The position numbers were made by a program, and so were the translations under genes. From the NCBI RefSeq assembly GCF_037974265.1, contig NZ_CP150233.1, forward strand, positions 2,170,001 to 2,234,000: a stretch of 64,000 bases of DNA, in the 5' to 3' direction. Source of the stretch: Paenibacillus sp. FSL R5-0623. GTDB lineage: Bacteria; Bacillota; Bacilli; Paenibacillales; Paenibacillaceae. The notes under the pieces were generated by a model. That model made no database searches, was not told the DNA's origin, and saw only the letters and a list, made by a program, of their open reading frames with translations. Positions 18,191 to 26,954 of this stretch are shown here, piece after piece; within the stretch, counting starts at the first letter, position 1, and each line of letters begins with the position of its first letter.

Positions 18191-19786
18191 TTGACAAATT
18201 TAAACTTTACAGATTTCAATCTTGAACCACTGGTGCTGCAAGCCATCACTGAGCTCGGGTTTGAAGAAGCAACACCGATCCAATCCAAAGCGATTCCTTT
18301 GGCACTCGAAGGCAGAGATTTGATTGGTCAAGCTCAAACAGGTACGGGTAAAACAGCTGCATTCGGTATTCCGTTGATCAGCAAAATCTCAAAAAGTGAC
18401 GAGAAAATCCGCGCCCTTATTATGGCACCTACACGTGAACTTGCAATTCAAGTTGCTGAAGAGATCGAAAAACTTACTCGCTTCAAAGGTCTGCGCTCCC
18501 TGCCAATCTACGGCGGACAAGATATCGTGCGTCAAATCCGTGCACTGAAAAGAAAACCACAGATCATCATTGGTACACCTGGACGTCTCCTTGACCACAT
18601 CAACCGCAAAACAATCAAACTAGAAGATGTACAAACTGTTGTACTGGATGAAGCAGATGAAATGCTCGACATGGGTTTCATGGAGGATATCCAATCCATC
18701 CTGAAACAAGTTCCAGACGAGCGCCAAACGATGCTGTTCTCAGCAACAATGCCTCCTAACATTCAAAAATTGGCACAACAATTCTTGAACAATCCTGAAC
18801 ACATTTCTGTGATTCCGAAACATGTTAGTGCACCATTGATTGACCAATCCTATATCGAAGTACCTGAGCGTCAAAAATTCGAAGCATTGAGCCGTTTGTT
18901 GGATATGGAATCTCCTGAACTGGCGATCGTATTCGGACGTACAAAACGTCGTGTTGATGAATTGGCTGAAGCTTTGCAAAAACGTGGATATTCTGCAGAC
19001 GGTCTTCATGGTGACTTGTCCCAGAATCAACGTGATGCGGTAATGCGTAAGTTCCGTGACGGCAGCATTGACGTACTCGTTGCAACAGACGTGGCTGCAC
19101 GTGGTCTCGACGTATCTGGCGTAACTCACGTTGTTAACTTTGACCTTCCGCAAGATCCGGAGAGCTATGTTCACCGTATCGGTCGTACAGGTCGTGCGGG
19201 TAAAGAGGGTGCTGCTTGGTCCTTCGTTACACCGCGTGAGATTGATCACTTGCACTTCATCGAGCGTGTAACACGTCACCGTATTCCACGTAAACCACTG
19301 CCAACAATGGCAGAAGCGGTTGAAGGTAAACAACGTTTGACAGCAGAGCGCTTGCTGGAGATCGTACAATCAGGCGAACTGAACGAATACAAAGGTATTG
19401 CGATTCAAATGCTTGAGCAATATGATTCTGTTCAACTGTTGTCGGCTGCACTGAAGCTCCTGACAGGTGACAAGAAAGATGCTCAAGTTGATCTGACTCC
19501 TGAAGATCCAATCCGTGCGAAACGTCGTAAACCGGATGTTCGCTCTGGCGGACGTAAACCATCGGGTTACAGCGGTAACCGCACAAGTGGTAGCGGCGGC
19601 AGTGGTGGTGGTTACAACCGCGATCGCAACAGCAGTGGTAGCGGACGTGGCGGTTACAACCGTGATCGTAACAGCGGCAGCAGCACTGGCGGTGGAAGCA
19701 GAGAAGGTGGTTACAACCGTGACCGCAAACCGCGTCCAAGCAGTAACGAAGGACGTCGTCCAGCGAAAGATTCTTCTTTCGAGTAA
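18191..19786 (+). CDS. cshA: DEAD-box ATP-dependent RNA helicase, CshA-like
   Basis: 531 residues. All DEAD-box motifs are visible: Q motif ([16 protein letters not shown]), [52 protein letters not shown] and [10 protein letters not shown]. After the helicase core and a helical region, residues ~448-531 form a disordered Gly/Arg/Ser-rich tail with three near-identical GGYNRDR repeats, a nucleic-acid-binding tail as in CshA. It acts in RNA degradation, ribosome assembly and cold adaptation. Start TTG with AAAAGGAG about 10 bases upstream; an ATG between them is out of frame. Confidence 0.92.
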   Translation: MTNLNFTDFNLEPLVLQAITELGFEEATPIQSKAIPLALEGRDLIGQAQTGTGKTAAFGIPLISKISKSDEKIRALIMAPTRELAIQVAEEIEKLTRFKGLRSLPIYGGQDIVRQIRALKRKPQIIIGTPGRLLDHINRKTIKLEDVQTVVLDEADEMLDMGFMEDIQSILKQVPDERQTMLFSATMPPNIQKLAQQFLNNPEHISVIPKHVSAPLIDQSYIEVPERQKFEALSRLLDMESPELAIVFGRTKRRVDELAEALQKRGYSADGLHGDLSQNQRDAVMRKFRDGSIDVLVATDVAARGLDVSGVTHVVNFDLPQDPESYVHRIGRTGRAGKEGAAWSFVTPREIDHLHFIERVTRHRIPRKPLPTMAEAVEGKQRLTAERLLEIVQSGELNEYKGIAIQMLEQYDSVQLLSAALKLLTGDKKDAQVDLTPEDPIRAKRRKPDVRSGGRKPSGYSGNRTSGSGGSGGGYNRDRNSSGSGRGGYNRDRNSGSSTGGGSREGGYNRDRKPRPSSNEGRRPAKDSSFE

Positions 19787-19804
19787 TATAAACGTATGAT
19801 CTGA

Positions 19805-19836
19805 AAAATGGAGCGGGCAACTGCTCCATTTTTTTA
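19805..19836 (+). terminator. Terminator of the helicase gene
   Basis: AAATGGAGC and GCTCCATTT pair around an 8-base loop, followed by a run of T. Confidence 0.85.
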
Positions 19837-20004
19837 TTTTCAAAGTGACTGCATCATTTTATTTCACTGCCAGAAGCGGCCAGAGACGCTAGCTAGGGAT
19901 AATGACGATCTCTTTTCGGGAAGTGCTGGCTTTTCCTATATATAATAAGGTATATTAATATTAGACTTCAGGTAATTCGCAAGGCTGCAGAGGAGGAGAA
20001 ATGT

Positions 20005-20817
20005 TTGGAATTTAAAGGAGCTATGGGTGGGATCTACCGGCTTACAGAGTGGATTACGAGACTGGCCGCAACCAATCTGTTGTGGGCTATTTGTTCGTCT
20101 CCGTTCTTGTTTTTCTTGATTATGAAACTGCTCGTGATGCAGCAGAACCTCGCAAACGAATCATTGCAAATGAACTGGGCTATAGCTATTGTGGCACCGC
20201 TTACACTGTTCCCGGCGACTTCGGCGCTGTTTACGGTTGTTCGTAAATGGAATATGGGCGATACGGATGTACCGATCTTCCGTACTTTCTTTGTAGGTTA
20301 CAAGGAAAACTACAAGCAAAGTTTAATTGGGGGCATTTTTTACACACTGCTATTCGCGATTATGTATCTGGATTATACCGTGTACATGACGCAGTTCCGC
20401 AATATGCAGCTCGTGGGAATCATCATGTTAGTACTGCTTCTCTTGTTATTTGTATCACTCTTTAACTTTTTCTCGATGGTTGTACATTATCATATGTCCA
20501 TCGGACTCATTATCAAAAACGCGGTATTGCTTACGCTGATCAGACCATTCCGTGTATTTTCCACATTGCTGGGAAGTGGATTGCTGTTCTACATCGGTTT
20601 CCGTTATCCGGTCTTGTTTGTTTTCTTCATAATCAGCATCATTGCTTGGTTCGCTTTCTTTAACTTCTACGCAACCTTCAACAAGATGCAGGAGCAGATG
20701 GAGAAGATGCAACTCAAGAAGGAAGAAGAGGAAGCTGCTGCGCTGGCTGAACAATCAGGAGAGAATGGTGAAACATCTGAACCATCAGACGACAAAAACA
20801 TTACATTGCAAAAATAA
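20005..20817 (+). CDS. DUF624 (YesL-like) membrane protein
   Basis: 270 residues. Start TTG after GAGGAGGAG. The N-terminus GGIYRLTEWITRLAATNLLW and the segment LFPATSALFTVVRKW are the YesL/DUF624 signature; about five hydrophobic helices follow, then a charged coiled C-terminus (MQEQMEKMQLKKEEEEAAA). YesL-type proteins sit next to ABC sugar importers in many Firmicutes, but none is present here. A four-codon frame starting at ATG 20001 overlaps the start and is probably not used. Confidence 0.8.
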   Translation: MEFKGAMGGIYRLTEWITRLAATNLLWAICSSPFLFFLIMKLLVMQQNLANESLQMNWAIAIVAPLTLFPATSALFTVVRKWNMGDTDVPIFRTFFVGYKENYKQSLIGGIFYTLLFAIMYLDYTVYMTQFRNMQLVGIIMLVLLLLLFVSLFNFFSMVVHYHMSIGLIIKNAVLLTLIRPFRVFSTLLGSGLLFYIGFRYPVLFVFFIISIIAWFAFFNFYATFNKMQEQMEKMQLKKEEEEAAALAEQSGENGETSEPSDDKNITLQK

Positions 20818-20834
20818 AACATGATGGATCGCCA

Positions 20835-20863
20835 TTTACTTTTTACACAGTTAGGGATATAAT
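20835..20863 (+). promoter_or_regulatory. Sigma-A promoter of the 6S-like RNA
   Basis: TTTACT at 20835-20840, spacer of exactly 17 bases, perfect TATAAT at 20858-20863. Transcription is predicted to start near 20869. Confidence 0.7.
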
Positions 20864-20868
20864 AATTG

Positions 20869-21075
20869 TACATCCTGCGATGTACGTTTCGGTTATTCGT
20901 TGTTTTGAACCAATGATGATGTCTTCGGGAGATCAACACAGAATGTTGCTGAAAAGCCCTGTCTATACGACATGGGGACTTCAAAAAGCATTTTTGCGGT
21001 CACCCACCTGCCAAGCAGGTTCATAAGACAATGTAGCCGGACGGCATAGGCGGGTTCCTAAATCTTCATGTACAG
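20869..21075 (+). ncRNA. ssrS: Probable 6S RNA
   Basis: About 205 bases with a promoter at the left and a terminator at the right and no open reading frame of note; this is the expected 6S length. The ends pair (TGTACAT near 20867-20873 with ATGTACA at 21068-21074). Internally, GCCCTGTC and GACATGGGG pair on either side of a small loop, and the 3' part has GGACGGCATAGGCGGGTT, which resembles Firmicute 6S RNAs as I remember them. 6S RNA mimics an open promoter and binds sigma-A RNA polymerase. The identity rests on architecture and partial sequence recall. Confidence 0.6.
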
Positions 21076-21118
21076 CACCCTGACTTTTCCTCTACAAAAG
21101 GAATTTCAGGGTGTTTTT
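21076..21118 (+). terminator. Terminator of the 6S-like RNA
   Basis: CACCCTGA pairs with TTCAGGGTG across an A/T-rich imperfect inner stem, followed by five T. Confidence 0.75.
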
Positions 21119-21242
21119 AAGTTGTGATGAATGTTTTTGATAGGTTTTAAGATAAATATGATGCTTGCCCTTTTGTTACTACTTGAACAATGTTACACTA
21201 AGATACATAAATGGAACGGTTACAATCAAAGGAGGAAGGGTC

Positions 21243-21635
21243 TTGACCTTAAAGAGAACGCTCGTCGGTATCATCCGCAGCATGGAGGGGACCAGCGATC
21301 GAGCCAAGGATCCCAAATTAAAAACACGGTATTATAACTTATCCAAAGACAGAGCCTGGGAAGAGGTCTCTTCGACACTCAAAAAGATTCCGGGTTATAA
21401 AGTGCTGCATGAAGTGCCTTCTGTTGGAGAAGTTATTCTGGAGAAGCGGACTACCTTTGGAAGGACGATGGATATTACAGTTTCCATTATCTCAGTAAGT
21501 CCTGTTCGCAGTGCGGTGGATATGTATTCAGCTTCACGTGGATCACTTGGAGACTTGGGTTCCAATTATCGCACGATTATGAACTTATTCTCTGTACTGG
21601 ATAAAAAGCTAAGCAAGTATAAAGCAAATGATTGA
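21243..21635 (+). CDS. DUF1499 family protein
   Basis: 130 residues from TTG 21243, which has AAAGGAGGAAGG just upstream; the longer frame has no such site. The segments RYYNLSKDRAWEEVSSTL, VGEVILEKRTTFGRTMDITV and DLGSNYRTIMNLFSVLDKKL match the DUF1499 pattern. No membrane or signal segment. The function of the family is not known. A bidirectional terminator follows. Confidence 0.78.
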   Translation: MTLKRTLVGIIRSMEGTSDRAKDPKLKTRYYNLSKDRAWEEVSSTLKKIPGYKVLHEVPSVGEVILEKRTTFGRTMDITVSIISVSPVRSAVDMYSASRGSLGDLGSNYRTIMNLFSVLDKKLSKYKAND

Positions 21636-21649
21636 AATAGATGATAAAT

Positions 21650-21689
21650 AACAAAAAGCGAGTGAAGGTTAACCTTCCTCGCTTTTGTT
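21650..21689 (+). terminator. Bidirectional terminator between DUF1499 gene and tpx
   Basis: AACAAAAAGCGAG pairs with CTCGCTTTTGTT around GAAGGTTAACCTTC, giving T-runs on both strands. Confidence 0.8.
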
Positions 21690-21707
21690 CTGAACGTATG
21701 ACAACTT

Positions 21708-22226
21708 CTACAGCAGAGCTTTTACAGCAGCAATCGCTTGTTCGAAGTTAGGGGAGTCTGTCATTTCAGGCAAATACTCCACATATGTAATCCGGTCTTC
21801 GGCATCCAAAACAAAAATGGAGCGCATGTCGAGTTGGAATTCTTTGATCAGAACGCCGTAGTCTTCACCGAAAGAACGTGTTTTGTAGTCTGACAATGTA
21901 ACTACGCGGTCAACACCAGCTGCTCCACACCAACGAGCCTGAGCAAACGGAAGGTCAACGCTTACTGTCAAGACAACAACATTGTCTCCGAGTTCTCCGG
22001 CTTCCACGTTGAAACGACGAGTTTGCGCATCGCATACGCCAGTATCCAGGGAAGGAACAACGCTGATTAATTTGATTTTGCCTGCGAAGTCTTTCAGGGA
22101 AGCATCCTCAACCAGGTTCTTGCTCAGTGTAAAATCAGGTGCTTGATCGCCCACTTTCAGTTCGGGTCCGATCAATGTAATAGGGTTGCCTTTAAATGTG
22201 GCTACGCCTGTACGTTCTTGTGTCAT
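21708..22226 (-). CDS. tpx: Thiol peroxidase
   Basis: 172 residues. The peroxidatic cysteine C65 is in [14 protein letters not shown] and the resolving cysteine C100 in [11 protein letters not shown], the classical atypical 2-Cys Tpx pair. It reduces peroxides using thioredoxin in the cytosol. The start ATG at 22226 has AAGGAGG upstream; a 15-codon longer frame lacks one. A TATAAT box lies at 22269-22275 on the minus strand, and TGTCC AATTC GGACA (22294-22308) covers its -35 region. Confidence 0.93.
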   Translation of the reverse strand: MTQERTGVATFKGNPITLIGPELKVGDQAPDFTLSKNLVEDASLKDFAGKIKLISVVPSLDTGVCDAQTRRFNVEAGELGDNVVVLTVSVDLPFAQARWCGAAGVDRVVTLSDYKTRSFGEDYGVLIKEFQLDMRSIFVLDAEDRITYVEYLPEMTDSPNFEQAIAAVKALL

Positions 22227-22293
22227 AATAATGTTCCTCCTTATAAATTGGTGATCCGTGCCAAAATCCATTATAATCTTTTATGAAAGGCAT

Positions 22294-22308
22294 TGTCCAA
22301 TTCGGACA
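22294..22308 (-). promoter_or_regulatory. Small palindrome over the -35 region of tpx
   Basis: TGTCC, five bases, GGACA: a perfect 5+5 inverted repeat about 19 bases upstream of a TATAAT on the minus strand. A possible operator; it does not match the PerR box. Confidence 0.35.
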
Positions 22309-22374
22309 TGTACCATTACGATGGATCAGAGATGTGAGTCCGATCTGAACAGGGTGGAGTGAAAGAAGAAATTT

Positions 22375-23001
22375 ATGATATTTATTCGCTATGAAAACTG
22401 GAAAGGTTATTTGAAGTATTTCCCTTTGACGTCGCTTTTTTTAATTGCCAATGTAGTCATGTTTATTGTGTTAACGGTGAACGGTGGATCAACGAACAAT
22501 ATGGTGCTGCTGAAATTTGGGGCACTTACGAATCATGAACTGTTCGCACATGAGTGGTGGCGTTACATCACATCCATGTTCCTGCATGCGGGCTTCAGTC
22601 ATTTATTGTTTAACAGCTTTGCGTTAATCGTATTTGCACCACCGATGGAGCGGTTGCTCGGGTCGGTAAGGTATGGTGTATTGTACCTGGGTGGTGGTGT
22701 ATTGGGTAATATTCTTGCTGTTGCGTGGTACAACTCGGTTGGGAGTATTACGATCTCGGTAGGTGCTTCAGGAGCGATCTATGCCGTCTATGGTGCATTC
22801 CTGTATGTAGCGCTGTTCCAGCGAACGATGATGGACGAGGCTTCGCGCAAAACGATGTACACATTGCTTTTGTTCGGGATCATATTCTCCTTCGCCATGT
22901 CAGGCATCAACTGGATGGCTCACCTTGGCGGATTGTTGGGTGGATTCTTTATTTACGGACTGTTGATCAGATTGTGGAAACCCCGCAGCTTAAAGCGGTA
23001 G
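22375..23001 (+). CDS. Rhomboid family intramembrane serine protease
   Basis: 208 residues with six hydrophobic helices. The catalytic serine S132 lies in SVGASGAIYA and the histidine H183 in NWMAHLGGLLGG; the L1-loop and helix-2 motif HAGFSHLLFNS is intact. Rhomboids cut transmembrane substrates inside the lipid bilayer. It is close to the size of a minimal bacterial rhomboid without added domains. The LysR gene starts 69 bases downstream and may be cotranscribed. Confidence 0.88.
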   Translation: MIFIRYENWKGYLKYFPLTSLFLIANVVMFIVLTVNGGSTNNMVLLKFGALTNHELFAHEWWRYITSMFLHAGFSHLLFNSFALIVFAPPMERLLGSVRYGVLYLGGGVLGNILAVAWYNSVGSITISVGASGAIYAVYGAFLYVALFQRTMMDEASRKTMYTLLLFGIIFSFAMSGINWMAHLGGLLGGFFIYGLLIRLWKPRSLKR

Positions 23002-23070
23002 TCAGAACGTTCTCAAGATGGAATGCAATCAAGGATAAGTAGGGTATAACAGATTGGAGCGATCAGGCAA

Positions 23071-23982
23071 GTGGAATTAAGACAGTTGCATTACTTTTTG
23101 AAAGTGGCACAGAAGGAACATGTAACACAGGCTGCTGAAGAGTTGCATGTGGCACAGTCGGCGGTGAGTCGTCAGATTCATCAGCTGGAAGAAGAACTGG
23201 GCGTGGACCTTTTTATGCAAAAGGGACGAAACCTGCAGTTGACTGCAGTAGGGCAGCTTTTTTGCAAACGAATTGAAGGTATATTAAAGGATTTGGACAA
23301 GGCGGTCGGGGAAGTTCATGAGTTTTTGGACCCGGAGCATGGAGAGATTCGAATTGGATTTCCGCATAGCCTGGGGATTCATCTCATTCCTTCCGTGGTG
23401 GCTGCTTTCCGTCAGCGCTACCCCAACGTGAAATTCAGATTTAAGCAGGGGATGTTCCCTACGCTGATTCGTGATGTGTTATCCGGAGAGGTAGACTTGG
23501 CATTCATTTCTCCTTTTCCAGAGAAGCATGATCAAGTAGATGGCGATATTGTACTCACGGAAGAATTACATGCCATCCTTCCTCCTAATCACCCGTTAGC
23601 TGGTGAGGAGACAATTGCGCTTGAACAGCTCAAGGATGATAAATTTGTATTGTTTAGCAAAGGTTATTCTCTTCGTCCTATTGTGTGGCATGCCTGTCTG
23701 GAAGCTGGTTTTACACCCAAGATCGCTTTTGAAGGGGAAGAGACCGACACCATCCGCGGATTGGTCGCTGCGGGCATGGGGGTCAGTCTGCTGCCTGAGA
23801 TGGCGTTATTCCAGACGAACCCTTTGCAACCGGCACATGTGGCTATCTCCCATCCAAAAGTAACGCGAACTATCGGGTTAATTCATCGTGCACATGATAA
23901 ACTGCCGCTGGTTGCTCAGTCTTTTCGTTCATTCTTGCTTGATTATTTCGGTTTACAACAAAACAATACCCCATCCGATTAA
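23071..23982 (+). CDS. LysR family transcriptional regulator, GltC-like
   Basis: 303 residues. The N-terminal winged helix MELRQLHYFLKVAQKEHVTQ, AAEELHVAQSAVSRQIHQLE is very close to Bacillus GltC, and so is the effector domain (LDPEHGEIRIGFPHSLG, VAAGMGVSLLPE). GltC activates glutamate synthase genes, but those are not adjacent here, so the target is unknown. GTG start with GGAG 11 bases upstream. A strong terminator follows. Confidence 0.85.
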   Translation: MELRQLHYFLKVAQKEHVTQAAEELHVAQSAVSRQIHQLEEELGVDLFMQKGRNLQLTAVGQLFCKRIEGILKDLDKAVGEVHEFLDPEHGEIRIGFPHSLGIHLIPSVVAAFRQRYPNVKFRFKQGMFPTLIRDVLSGEVDLAFISPFPEKHDQVDGDIVLTEELHAILPPNHPLAGEETIALEQLKDDKFVLFSKGYSLRPIVWHACLEAGFTPKIAFEGEETDTIRGLVAAGMGVSLLPEMALFQTNPLQPAHVAISHPKVTRTIGLIHRAHDKLPLVAQSFRSFLLDYFGLQQNNTPSD

Positions 23983-24008
23983 CGGTGGGGTATTGTTTTT
24001 TGTTTTTG
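23960..24008 (+). terminator. Bidirectional terminator between the LysR and YugP genes
   Basis: AAAACAATACCCCA pairs with TGGGGTATTGTTTT, with T-runs on both strands, overlapping the last codons of the LysR gene. Confidence 0.88.
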
Positions 24009-24025
24009 TTGTATTAGGTATCCAA

Positions 24026-24706
24026 TTAATCGCGGCTGTTGAAGATTCCGATGTAACGAATCAACTCAAGCAGTGAAATCAACGCTGCAGCAACGTAAGT
24101 CAAGGCTGCGGCATTCAGAACTTTTGCAACACCTTTTTCTTCTTCATTACGGATGTACCCTTCGGATACCATAATCTCTCTAGCACGATTACTTGCATTG
24201 AACTCAACCGGTAAAGTGATGAGTTGGAATGCTACAGTTACGGAGAAGAAGATGATACCGATACCTACAAGGTTCATGGCATTGAAGATGAATCCTGCAA
24301 TCAACAGGAATGGAGCTAATCCGGATGCAAAGTTCACAATGGGGAAGATCCGGTGACGCAGTGCCAGCATAGGATAACTTTCTTTATGCTGAATGGCGTG
24401 GCCAACTTCATGACACGCTACCGAAACAGCTGAGATTGAGTTTTCGTAATATACTGGTTCTGATAAACGTACAACCCGATTGATCGGATCATAGTGGTCA
24501 GAAAGCGTGCCGCGTACAGGTTCAATTGGAACATCATGCAGGCCGTTAGCATCAAGCATCTGGCGAGCGGCATCGTAACCAGTCATTCCGTTCTGGTTCG
24601 GTACCTCCGACCAACGTCTAAACGTACCTTTAACGCGAAATTGCGCCCATAAAGAGAGCAAAAAGGCGATAATGATCAATACGAACATACCGTTATTAAA
24701 ACTCAT
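24026..24706 (-). CDS. yugP: Zinc metallopeptidase, YugP family
   Basis: 226 residues. Zinc motif HEVGH at 99-103 sits after a first membrane helix (FVLIIIAFLLSLWAQF); further helices at about 125-165 and 200-220 make it an integral membrane peptidase of the Zn_peptidase_2 group. ATG at 24706 is 7 bases from GGAGG; the ATG two codons earlier is too close. The substrate is unknown. The MerR gene lies 28 bases upstream on the same strand and is probably cotranscribed. Confidence 0.85.
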   Translation of the reverse strand: MSFNNGMFVLIIIAFLLSLWAQFRVKGTFRRWSEVPNQNGMTGYDAARQMLDANGLHDVPIEPVRGTLSDHYDPINRVVRLSEPVYYENSISAVSVACHEVGHAIQHKESYPMLALRHRIFPIVNFASGLAPFLLIAGFIFNAMNLVGIGIIFFSVTVAFQLITLPVEFNASNRAREIMVSEGYIRNEEEKGVAKVLNAAALTYVAAALISLLELIRYIGIFNSRD

Positions 24707-24734
24707 ATTCATTCCTCCGCTTTCTAAAAGTAAG

Positions 24735-25163
24735 CTACATCATGGTGTTCTCAAGCAAGATTTTTAGTGCCTCCATTGTACCGGCACTTTTGGTGAGGAG
24801 TCCTGCCATCATTTTACGTGCTTGTACAGGTTTCATCTCTCCAAGTAGCGGCTTGAGCTCGTTAACCTCTCGCTCAAGTTGTTGTACATGAAGCTCCAAC
24901 GTTGTCAATTTGCTGGCAACTTGTTCTTCTGTACTAACCAGACGCCACTTCTCAAGAGATTGCTTAATCTCGTCGAGACTATACTTCTCTTGTTTCATCT
25001 GTACAATACGTTCAAGCCTCGTTAAAGTTTCATTACTATAGAGACGATAATTTTTTTGTGTACGTTCTTCGGGAGAGATTAGTCCAAGCTTTGTGTAATA
25101 ATCAATCGTCCGTTCACTAACACCAGCGGTCTTGGCAAGTTCGCCAATCCGAAAAAGTTTCAT
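24735..25163 (-). CDS. MerR family transcriptional regulator
   Basis: 142 residues from the ATG at 25163. MKLFRIGELAKTAGVSERTI followed by DYYTKLGLISPEERT is a MerR winged helix; a long dimerisation coiled coil follows (LTTLELHVQQLEREVNELK). No cysteine pair for metal is visible. The open frame goes 91 codons further up but that part is AT-rich non-coding. GAGGTG lies 15 bases before the ATG, so an upstream ATT or GTG start a few codons earlier is possible. Confidence 0.8.
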   Translation of the reverse strand: MKLFRIGELAKTAGVSERTIDYYTKLGLISPEERTQKNYRLYSNETLTRLERIVQMKQEKYSLDEIKQSLEKWRLVSTEEQVASKLTTLELHVQQLEREVNELKPLLGEMKPVQARKMMAGLLTKSAGTMEALKILLENTMM

Positions 25164-25429
25164 ATCCCCAATGATATTCACCTCGCTTGCAAGTTCAAAT
25201 GTAGGGAATTGTAGTTTCCACTTGTGAATTTCTAGACTACGCCCAATTTTTCTTACTAATAAGTATGATACATGATCTTTAACCGTACAGTCAAACGTTA
25301 TGCTTTGGCAATCAGCATACTGCATTTCTATATCTATGTACTCATAGAATGTGATTATGTACTTAAGTGCAAGAAAAAGACGTATGACTTTATTCCCAGA
25401 AATAATTTTCAGTTTTGATGAAAATACTC

Positions 25430-25459
25430 TTGTCAACTTTCCTCTCTTCTGCTTATAAT
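25430..25459 (+). promoter_or_regulatory. Sigma-A type promoter of amtB
   Basis: TTGTCA at 25430-25435, 18-base spacer and perfect TATAAT at 25454-25459. Transcription should start near 25466. Confidence 0.7.
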
Positions 25460-25480
25460 GACATTAAGAGTTTCACGTTA

Positions 25481-25497
25481 TGTGAAGAAACTTAACA
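25481..25497 (+). promoter_or_regulatory. GlnR/TnrA binding box
   Basis: TGTGAAGAAACTTAACA is a perfect match to the GlnR/TnrA consensus TGTNA-N7-TNACA. It lies about 22 bases downstream of the -10 box, between the predicted transcription start and the amtB ribosome binding site, a position that favours repression by blocking polymerase. Confidence 0.8.
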
Positions 25498-25515
25498 TAA
25501 GAGGGAGTGGGGTAT

Positions 25516-26916
25516 ATGAGAAAGAAATGGTTGGTTTCCGTGTTAGTAATGCTTACTTTGTTCGCTTTTCCGGTCAGCGCATTTGCGGCTGCGGAGGGTC
25601 CGACTAACATTGAACTTCAAAGTGGTTTGAACTCAGCCTTTACGTTTTTGGCTGTTGTACTCGTGTTCTTGATGCAAGGGGGATTTGCTTTACTCGAAGC
25701 GGGTTCAACACGAATGAAGAATGCAGGACACATTGCGGGTAAGACCATCCTGACATTGGGGATTTCAGTTATTGCCTTCTGGGCTTTGGGCTTCGGTCTT
25801 GGTTTCGGTAATGGTAACAGCTTCTTTGGAACAACAGGATTCTTCCTGAGTGGTGACAAGATGGCTGCTTCCTTCGAATCACTGGCTTTCTCCGATGTTC
25901 CACTGACTATTAAATTCGTATTCCACCTCGCTTTTGCGGCGGTATCTCTGGCCATTGCCTGCGGTGGTATGGCTGAACGTGCAAAGATGAGCGTATATAT
26001 TGTTTTCGGTACACTGTATACCATTATCATGTATCCGGTTGTTGCTCACTGGGTATGGGGCGGCGGCTGGTTGGCTGAGCTGGGTATGCAAGACTTTGCA
26101 GGATCGACAGTTGTTCACTTGACTGGTGCGACTGCAGCATTGGTAGCGACCATCTTGTTGAAACCACGTATTGGTAAATATAATAAAGACGGCAAACCTA
26201 ACATCATTCCAGGTCACAACCAAGTGTATTCCGTACTCGGGGTTATCATCCTCTGGATCGGTTGGTTCGGATTCAACCCAGGTAGTACATTGTCTGCCAT
26301 GGGGGATGGATTCTTCGGTTATGTTGCATTAACTACTAACGTAGCTGCTGCAGCCGGTGGTGTTGCTGCGCTGTTGATCTCATGGGCAGTACTTGGCAAG
26401 TCCGACATTCCTAGCATGTTAAACGGTGTGCTTGCGGCACTCGTTGCGATTACAGGAGCATGTGCATTCGTTGAACCTTGGGCAGCGCTGGTTATCGGTG
26501 CTCTGGCGGGTATCATCACATTCTTCACAGCACAGTACTTCGATCGTAAAGGAATTGACGATCCAATCTACGCTTTCTCTGTACACGGTATTGCTGGTAT
26601 GTGGGGTGCGATCTCCACGGGCTTGTTCGCTACTCCTGAACTTGCCGAGAATGCGGGTGTAGGTCAAGCGGGTCTGTTCTATGGCGGTGGATTCCACCAA
26701 TTGGGTGTACAACTTTTAGGTCTGGCAGGTGCTTTTGCCTTCGTACTGGTAATGTCCTTCATTATTCTGGGCGGGATGAAAGCGATCATGGGCATCCGTG
26801 TTACTGAAGAAGAAGAAACAATGGGTCTGGATATCAGTGAGCACGGTACTTACGGATACCCTGAACAAATGAAAAATGCAGATTCTAAATCCAATGGTGG
26901 TACGTTCAGCTCCTGA
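25516..26916 (+). CDS. amtB: Ammonium transporter, Amt family
   Basis: 466 residues. A signal-peptide-like start (KKWLVSVLVMLTLFAFPVSA, ending AFA/A) precedes 11 membrane helices. Family landmarks: LLEAGSTRMKN, AHWVWGGGWLAELG, DFAGSTVVHLTGATAALVA with the pore histidine region, and DDPIYAFSVHGIAGMWG with the second histidine. It passes ammonium/ammonia across the membrane under nitrogen limitation. ATG at 25516 lies 8 bases after GAGGGAG; a GTG three codons earlier overlaps that site. No glnK (PII) gene is adjacent; a DUF294 nucleotidyltransferase gene follows at 38 bases without a terminator. Confidence 0.95.
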   Translation: MRKKWLVSVLVMLTLFAFPVSAFAAAEGPTNIELQSGLNSAFTFLAVVLVFLMQGGFALLEAGSTRMKNAGHIAGKTILTLGISVIAFWALGFGLGFGNGNSFFGTTGFFLSGDKMAASFESLAFSDVPLTIKFVFHLAFAAVSLAIACGGMAERAKMSVYIVFGTLYTIIMYPVVAHWVWGGGWLAELGMQDFAGSTVVHLTGATAALVATILLKPRIGKYNKDGKPNIIPGHNQVYSVLGVIILWIGWFGFNPGSTLSAMGDGFFGYVALTTNVAAAAGGVAALLISWAVLGKSDIPSMLNGVLAALVAITGACAFVEPWAALVIGALAGIITFFTAQYFDRKGIDDPIYAFSVHGIAGMWGAISTGLFATPELAENAGVGQAGLFYGGGFHQLGVQLLGLAGAFAFVLVMSFIILGGMKAIMGIRVTEEEETMGLDISEHGTYGYPEQMKNADSKSNGGTFSS

Positions 26917-26954
26917 AGTGAATGATGCTGAATCATGCTTCAAGGAGGCTGGAC

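Larger units (their letters stand above)
25164..25515 (+). other. Divergent regulatory region merR / amtB
   Basis: 352 AT-rich bases with no credible gene. It holds the amtB promoter and a GlnR/TnrA box at its right end (separate entries). I found no second GlnR box further upstream and no MerR-type inverted repeat with a 19-20 base spacer. Confidence 0.5.

Noticed and set aside
18740-19369. 209-codon minus-strand frame inside the helicase gene
   Set aside because: Antisense to conserved DEAD-box motifs, Cys/Thr-rich, no ribosome binding site.
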